From IMG/VR virus record IMGVR_UViG_3300048834_000244, positions 1 through 59,310 of that record: 59,310 bases of DNA; one strand, written 5' to 3'. Each line of letters starts with the position of its first letter. Position 1 is the stretch's first letter. This document shows, piece after piece, positions 55,029 to 59,310 of this stretch. The notes beneath the pieces were generated by a model. That model did no database searches, had not been told where the DNA came from, and saw only the letters and a program-made list of their open reading frames with translations. Source of the stretch: a virus. The translations under genes and the position numbers were made by a program.

Positions 55029-55423
55029 GCACCGAACACGCCCGCATCTACATCCAGTTCGCCGACAACGGCAACATCCGCAAATGGCAGCGTGAGCCTT
55101 TTGACGGCGGCACGGAGTATGTTGCTGCTGACTGCCAGTCCAAGCCGCAGGCCTTGCCGGATGGGTACGGCGACTACTGGCATTCAATCGATACAGCGCC
55201 CGAAGACCAACATGTCATCCTCGCCACGAGCGGCGATCACGTCGGCGAAGCTCTCATGCTGATCGATGAAGATACCGGTCAGCAAAAATGGACATGGGCT
55301 GGCGGTCCCGTTTCCAAGTTCCATGCGCCGCTTGGTTGGCGGCCAATGCCGTCTCCCATTCGCGCACCTGTTCTAAGCGACAACCGACCGGGTGGCTTCG
55401 ATGGCCCAACAGGAGCTGAATAG
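55025..55423 (+). CDS. DUF551-like hypothetical protein
   Basis: 132 residues. The middle (YWHSIDTAPEDQHVILATSG and, later, SKFHAPLGWRPMPSP) follows the pattern of DUF551, small phage proteins ending in a W.P.P motif. Function unknown. Coupled by ATGA overlap to the preceding gene. Confidence 0.6.
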   Translation: MSTEHARIYIQFADNGNIRKWQREPFDGGTEYVAADCQSKPQALPDGYGDYWHSIDTAPEDQHVILATSGDHVGEALMLIDEDTGQQKWTWAGGPVSKFHAPLGWRPMPSPIRAPVLSDNRPGGFDGPTGAE

Positions 55424-55424
55424 T

Positions 55425-55901
55425 ATGAGCATCGTCCAAATCAGTCGAGCCGCCAGCGTTGATGAAATCGTTGCCGAGATGGATCGACGCGGCAAGGTCA
55501 TCGAGCGGCTTGAGGCACGGCTTGCGCATATTGATGGCATCTATCCCGGAGCGATCGACAATCTGCTCCACCACCAGCGCCAGTTGGATATGGACGGCAT
55601 CGAGGTCGCAGTCTCCCGGCAGGCGCTTTGTGAGGTCTTAGCGGGCATAGACGCAGTCCTCGCCGCCGCTCCATCCCCATCCAGCGAGGCGGTGGGGTGG
55701 CGGCCGATTGAATTGCACATCGTCTTCAAGGATGAAGGCGGGCTGGGCAATCTTCGTTTCGTTGAGGTTGAGACAATCGACCGGAGGTCTGTGCGCGCAG
55801 GCACATGGATGAAGCGAGACGACGGCTACGACGTGCTCGCGCTGTCAGTCCATCCTTCCGACCTCCCCTCCGCTCCCGTCTCTCATGGAGAGGCGGAATG
55901 A
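55425..55901 (+). CDS. Hypothetical early protein
   Basis: 158 residues from the ATG at 55425, which follows AGGAG and the preceding stop. The N-terminal coiled coil (VDEIVAEMDRRGKVIERLEA) and VGWRPIELHIVFKDEGG in the second half place it among fast-evolving phage early proteins. Function unknown. Confidence 0.6.
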   Translation: MSIVQISRAASVDEIVAEMDRRGKVIERLEARLAHIDGIYPGAIDNLLHHQRQLDMDGIEVAVSRQALCEVLAGIDAVLAAAPSPSSEAVGWRPIELHIVFKDEGGLGNLRFVEVETIDRRSVRAGTWMKRDDGYDVLALSVHPSDLPSAPVSHGEAE

Positions 55902-56197
55902 ATACGGCCGCATCGATTGCACTAGAGACAATGCGGGCGGCGCTGCCGGCGGGAAGCCCGCTGCCCGGGGCAATAACCGAGGCACGTTTTGTAAGTCGCA
56001 ACATCGTGCTTGCCGACATAGTTTTGTTTGACGGGCAGATTGGCGTTGCTCGCTTTTCGCGATGGGCGCACGGCTGGTCATACGGATGGGACAGTCTGCC
56101 GGGCGGTGACATCTCGCTCGAAAACGGCCTTTGGACACGCGTTCACCCCGAAGGAGCTTGCTTCTCTGTCTCTCATGGAGGCGGCCGTGGCGAATAA
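55898..56197 (+). CDS. Hypothetical early protein
   Basis: 99 residues from the ATG at 55898, overlapping the preceding stop. Beta-rich (NIVLADIVLFDGQIGVARFS, HGWSYGWDSLPGGDISLENG). Ends in an overlap of 23 bases with the next gene. No family recognised. Confidence 0.55.
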   Translation: MNTAASIALETMRAALPAGSPLPGAITEARFVSRNIVLADIVLFDGQIGVARFSRWAHGWSYGWDSLPGGDISLENGLWTRVHPEGACFSVSHGGGRGE

Positions 56198-56414
56198 GCT
56201 GACAGAGGCGGAGATCACGGGTCGGGCAGCGCAAATCATCACGATTGCGATGGGTACCCGAACCACGGGGCGCGGACGCGGAACCGTCCGTATCGGAAAC
56301 GCCGACGATGACCCACTCGCCTACTGGCTCGGCGTTGAGGCCATCCTCGAACTTGTCGAAGATACCTACGAAGCCGGCCGCGCCGCGCTCAACCAGACAG
56401 ACGGAGGGGCGTGA
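56175..56414 (+). CDS. Small helical early protein
   Basis: 79 residues from the ATG at 56175. Helical (KLTEAEITGRAAQIITIAMG; LAYWLGVEAILELVEDTYEA). It ends one base before the start of the radical SAM gene, so both are likely co-translated. No family recognised. Confidence 0.6.
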   Translation: MEAAVANKLTEAEITGRAAQIITIAMGTRTTGRGRGTVRIGNADDDPLAYWLGVEAILELVEDTYEAGRAALNQTDGGA

Positions 56415-56415
56415 G

Positions 56416-57381
56416 ATGTTGTTCCGCGACGTGAAAATCATCCCGAGCGCTGAAGGAAATGTCAGCAAATACGTCTTTACGGCCGAAACGGGCGTCGCCG
56501 AAGCCGTCCTATACCGGTATCCCGATTATCAGACGCGCACTGTCATATGTTGCTCTACCATGAGCGGATGCCCTGTCGGATGCCGCTTCTGCGGCGCGGG
56601 CGACTACTTTGTCCGCTCTATGTCGGCCGAAGAAATCGTTGCGCAGGCAGACCGCTGCATCGCCGACACAGGCATTGACGCCGCCGAGATGAAGCGGCTC
56701 CAGATCATGTTCATGAGCATGGGTGAACCACTGTTGAACCCGAAGGGGATGCAGGGCGCGCTGCGGGAACTCTATGCGAAGTATCCGAACGCCGCGTTAC
56801 TCATCTCCACCATCGGCCCGGACATCGACTACGATTGGGTGCGCGACATAAGCGTCGAGATACCGACAGTCGGTCTTCAGTTTTCGGTCCACAAGTCGAG
56901 CGACGCTGAACGTGATGTTCTGATCCCGTTCAAGAAGAAGTTGCCGCTGAATTTCATCGCCTATGAGGGCGAACGGTGGTTTCGCGAGACGGGGAGAAAG
57001 CCGTTCTTCAACTACTGCGCGGGCGACGACAACTCGTTGCCGCACGACGCGGATCGGCTGCGGGAACGCTTCGATCCGACCGTCTGGAATGCGACCGTAA
57101 GCGTCATCTGCGAGCGTAACGAGGGTATGCCGGCGAAGAACGATCACCAGATCGAACTAGCGGCCAACTTCGCCTCACTACTTGTCGAACGCGGCTACGA
57201 CGTTCGCGTGTTCGATCCCGCTGGCCAGGACGATATAGGCGGCGGTTGCGGCCAGCTTTGGTTCGTCCAGCAGTGGATGCGTGATCACCCCGAACTAGCG
57301 CGACCGAGCATCGGCCACGGACTGCCCTCCGTTCATACGCCCGCCGGCCGCTCCACCCTCGCAGGAGGTAGCGATGCGTAG
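56416..57381 (+). CDS. Radical SAM enzyme, RlmN/Cfr-like
   Basis: 321 residues. The 4Fe-4S motif is GCPVGCRFCG (C52, C56, C59). A cysteine before it (TVICCSTMSG, C45/C46) and C278 in DIGGGCGQLW sit where RlmN and Cfr have the two cysteines that carry out methyl transfer. FMSMGEPLLN and LQFSVHKSSDAERDVLIPFK are also typical of that family, which methylates A2503 of 23S rRNA (and, for RlmN, tRNA). The usual N-terminal accessory domain is shortened to about 40 residues. The phage target is unknown. The ATG follows the preceding stop directly. Confidence 0.82.
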   Translation: MLFRDVKIIPSAEGNVSKYVFTAETGVAEAVLYRYPDYQTRTVICCSTMSGCPVGCRFCGAGDYFVRSMSAEEIVAQADRCIADTGIDAAEMKRLQIMFMSMGEPLLNPKGMQGALRELYAKYPNAALLISTIGPDIDYDWVRDISVEIPTVGLQFSVHKSSDAERDVLIPFKKKLPLNFIAYEGERWFRETGRKPFFNYCAGDDNSLPHDADRLRERFDPTVWNATVSVICERNEGMPAKNDHQIELAANFASLLVERGYDVRVFDPAGQDDIGGGCGQLWFVQQWMRDHPELARPSIGHGLPSVHTPAGRSTLAGGSDA

Positions 57382-57604
57382 GCTGACGGAGGCTGAACTC
57401 AACGAACTCGCGATGCAAGCTCTCCGAGAGCGCTGCCGTGAGGTCTACCAGGCGCTCGGCCGCAACGCGATGTTGCGTCAAGGCGACCCGGTTGAAACAA
57501 TCTTCGCGTTTGCCAAAGAACTCATTTCTGAGCGCGAATATGTAATCGGCTTCAATGACGGGTGGGACGAAGGCCGCGCCAAGCTGGCGGAGGAGCGGGG
57601 ATGA
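57374..57604 (+). CDS. Small helical early protein
   Basis: 76 residues, fully helical (LTEAELNELAMQALRERCRE; YVIGFNDGWDEGRAKLAEER). Overlaps the radical SAM stop by eight bases. The style is common in rhizobial phage early regions. Function unknown. Confidence 0.6.
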   Translation: MRRLTEAELNELAMQALRERCREVYQALGRNAMLRQGDPVETIFAFAKELISEREYVIGFNDGWDEGRAKLAEERG

Positions 57605-57798
57605 TCCGGCTTGTTGTCAGAATAGACGACGCGGCAATGGCTGCTCATGTCGGCGGATCGCCGCAAACGACATACCGCACATTCGACATCGAACATGCCG
57701 AGATCGAAGCCCTGCTTCGCGGCGGCGGCAGCAACGACAGAAACGACTTCAGCTACCGCACTCTGGTCGGCGCTGAGATTATTTCGGAGGCATCATGA
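57601..57798 (+). CDS. Small early protein
   Basis: 65 residues from the ATG at 57601, coupled to both neighbours by ATGA overlaps. MIRLVVRIDDAAMAAHVGG, then TFDIEHAEIEALLRGGG. A short beta/alpha protein; the YRTFDIEHAEIEALL pattern recurs in small phage proteins of unknown function. Confidence 0.6.
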   Translation: MIRLVVRIDDAAMAAHVGGSPQTTYRTFDIEHAEIEALLRGGGSNDRNDFSYRTLVGAEIISEAS

Positions 57799-58127
57799 CC
57801 ATCTCCCCCGAAGCATTGGAGAAGGCGCGGGCGATAGCGCAGTCCATTTGCAACAACACCCGAACGCTCATCGGCGAAAATGATATCATCCTCATCGCCG
57901 CCGCCCTACAGGCAGAACGTGACGCGAACATCGCTCTTCACGCCGCCCTCGAATCGCTGGTGGCGCGCATTGCCGAGCTTGAGGCGGGGTTGAAAGATAC
58001 AGCGGAAGCGCTCCGTAGTCGCCTTACAGCGGACGAACTGAACGCCCCGCACCATAAACCCTACGAGCACCCGCTGTCCGCTTATGACCGCGCCGCCCGT
58101 CTCTTGAGCAAGGATCGCCAGCCATGA
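57795..58127 (+). CDS. Coiled-coil early protein
   Basis: 110 residues. A helix with LESLVARIAELEAGLKDTAE forms a coiled coil; the C-terminus ends YDRAARLLSKDRQP. Coupled to the next gene by ATGA. Same general type as the two following genes. Confidence 0.6.
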   Translation: MTISPEALEKARAIAQSICNNTRTLIGENDIILIAAALQAERDANIALHAALESLVARIAELEAGLKDTAEALRSRLTADELNAPHHKPYEHPLSAYDRAARLLSKDRQP

Positions 58128-58963
58128 CCACCGCACAGACAGAAGCGCGGGCGATTGGCGACCCGTATATGCGAATTGTTGATTTTTTCGACCGGGATGA
58201 AACGGCAGGAAGTTTCCTGCGTGAAGATGGTGAGGGTGGTTTTGTCGGTGGCATCTATCGCATGGCGCGAGAGATCGAAAGCCTACGCGCGTCCTCCGCC
58301 GCCAAAGACGCAGAGATAGCAGCCCTCAAGAAGGAAGCGGCTGATGTCGTGAGGCCGTTTGCAAAAATCGCTGACGGTGAACCAGACAACGCCGTTTTCC
58401 ATACAGGCCACAAAGTATTTAAGGCCGCCCGTTCCTTCCTCGACAAGTGGGAGGGCGAGATGTCTGACCTTATCGAAAAACTGCGACTCGCCTGCGATGA
58501 TCCTATGTGGGCCGATCATGTCGAAATGCCGAAGAAGCTTTTGCGGCATGCTGTTGATTATCTCGATGCCCTCAAGAAGCAGGTAGAGGAACTGACGGCG
58601 GAGATGGATGCGGCAACAATTTCCGGATGGAAGGCTGCCATCGACTGCGTGTCATATGCAGCAGCCAATACCTACGGGCCGAGAGTTGATCCTGCCGCCG
58701 TAGCTAAGGCGCGCGATGATCTTGTGCAGGAATTGCTTACGGCTTCTCCTGCCGATTATCTCGATTGCTGTTGGAAAGACGCGCAGGATGCAATCCGGGC
58801 CGAAGCCGAAGCAGCAGCGCTGCGGAAGGCGCTGATAGAGGCGCGCGACGTCGTTGACGCCGTTACCGGACATAATCAACCCGACCGCCCGTGGTCTCGG
58901 CAAGTGCGAGACCGCATAGACGCCGCCCTTGCCTCTACCAAGGAGACGAGCGATGCAGGTTGA
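58124..58963 (+). CDS. Mosaic coiled-coil early protein (right-end version)
   Basis: 279 residues. It combines a segment shared with the truncated gene at 1-285, and two coiled-coil blocks plus the tail shared with the gene at 1130-1582 ([35 protein letters not shown]). In the left version the shared blocks lie in two genes separated by two extra genes. Function unknown; the layout shows exchange by short homologous patches. Confidence 0.7.
   Translation: MTTAQTEARAIGDPYMRIVDFFDRDETAGSFLREDGEGGFVGGIYRMAREIESLRASSAAKDAEIAALKKEAADVVRPFAKIADGEPDNAVFHTGHKVFKAARSFLDKWEGEMSDLIEKLRLACDDPMWADHVEMPKKLLRHAVDYLDALKKQVEELTAEMDAATISGWKAAIDCVSYAAANTYGPRVDPAAVAKARDDLVQELLTASPADYLDCCWKDAQDAIRAEAEAAALRKALIEARDVVDAVTGHNQPDRPWSRQVRDRIDAALASTKETSDAG
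58225..58371 (+). repeat. Repeat of the window start
   Basis: Matches bases 1-147 with one mismatch (base 78 G, 58302 C). The first 77 bases are identical. Marks the left boundary of the duplicated, mosaic locus. Confidence 0.85.
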
Positions 58964-59310
58964 TGAGAAGGCGCTGGCGGCTGCGGTAGATGCAGCAGAA
59001 GCGCACCACGAAAAGCCTCTGCGTGAGTGGGAAGTGACAGCGATCCGCGCCGCCATCGCCGCCTATCTCGCCGCCCTTGGCGAGCGGGAGCCGGTGGTGT
59101 GGCAACGCCTGCATCCCGTTGCAGGCTGGCAGAATGTAGACGAAGCCGACATAGAGCATTATCGCAGCTACGGGCAAGAAATCCGCCCCCTCTACGCCTC
59201 TCCTCTCCCCGTCATGCCTATCACGGATGAGGACGTGGAGCGCCGGTTCAAACTCGACGACCGTGTCACGAAAACCAAGGGCTCGTCATGGACAGGCCGT
59301 GTCGTCGGCT
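58953..59310 (+). CDS. DfrB-domain early protein, second version, 3' end cut off
   Basis: Starts [20 protein letters not shown] at 58953, overlapping the preceding gene as in the left copy. The first eight residues are identical to the gene at 1572; residues 9-80 differ, and from [11 protein letters not shown] on it is identical. The window ends after TGRVVG, within the R67-type domain. Continuing at base 1942 would restore the complete domain. Confidence 0.75.
   Translation, partial: MQVDEKALAAAVDAAEAHHEKPLREWEVTAIRAAIAAYLAALGEREPVVWQRLHPVAGWQNVDEADIEHYRSYGQEIRPLYASPLPVMPITDEDVERRFKLDDRVTKTKGSSWTGRVVG
59184..59310 (+). repeat. 127-bp exact repeat, right copy
   Basis: Identical to 1815-1941; see that entry. 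It ends the window and closes the genome onto base 1942. Confidence 0.9.

Overview
The window is almost all of a temperate, short-tailed (podovirus-like) bacteriophage or prophage. The likely host is an alphaproteobacterium of the rhizobial order: DUF1515, the rhizobial-type spanin pair, DUF1376, a NusG-like factor, a DnaA domain IV protein and GC-rich codon use all point there. There is a large terminase, portal, SU10/DUF5309-type capsid protein and a connector, but no tape measure, tail tube or sheath gene. Several large glycine/alanine-rich virion proteins sit where ejection proteins are usually found. The last 127 bases (59184-59310) are an exact copy of 1815-1941, so the sequence closes on itself with a unit of about 57,369 bp. 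Bases 1-1814 are then a second, mosaic version of the locus at about 58225-59183.

The layout is lambda-like. A repressor gene (49208-49624) lies between two nearly identical promoter/operator modules (about 49118-49170 and 49911-49958), each with TTGACT, 17 bases, TAAATT and repeated TCAGC.TGACT boxes. The right module drives a rightward operon (50005 to the right end, continuing at about 1942 and ending with the tyrosine integrase at 2659-3747). It carries a 3'-5' exonuclease, a candidate annealing protein, a NinB/DUF1367-like protein, HNH genes, a methyltransferase-like protein, an RlmN/Cfr-like radical SAM enzyme and many small coupled genes, including one with a type II (R67/DfrB) dihydrofolate reductase domain.

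The left module drives a leftward operon of about 44 kb. It begins with a Cro/YdaS-like gene and carries small genes, a lipoprotein, a beta-class DNA methyltransferase, DUF1064 and DUF1376 proteins, a primase-helicase split by a one-base frameshift, a DnaA domain IV protein, a NusG-like protein (39614-38937), terminase, portal, scaffold, capsid, connector, fibre, ejection and peptidase genes, and finally the lysis genes. It ends at terminators near 5.45 and 4.98 kb.

Cargo genes on the opposite strand with their own promoters interrupt the leftward operon. Three related HNH endonuclease genes each lie tail-to-tail against a lysis gene. A secreted nuclease and small exported or membrane proteins lie among the virion genes. 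A fourth zinc-finger HNH gene, a GIY-YIG gene, an HNH-AP2 gene, a stand-alone AP2 gene and another HNH gene make this genome unusually rich in homing-type elements. No tRNA, rRNA, CRISPR array or insertion sequence was seen.
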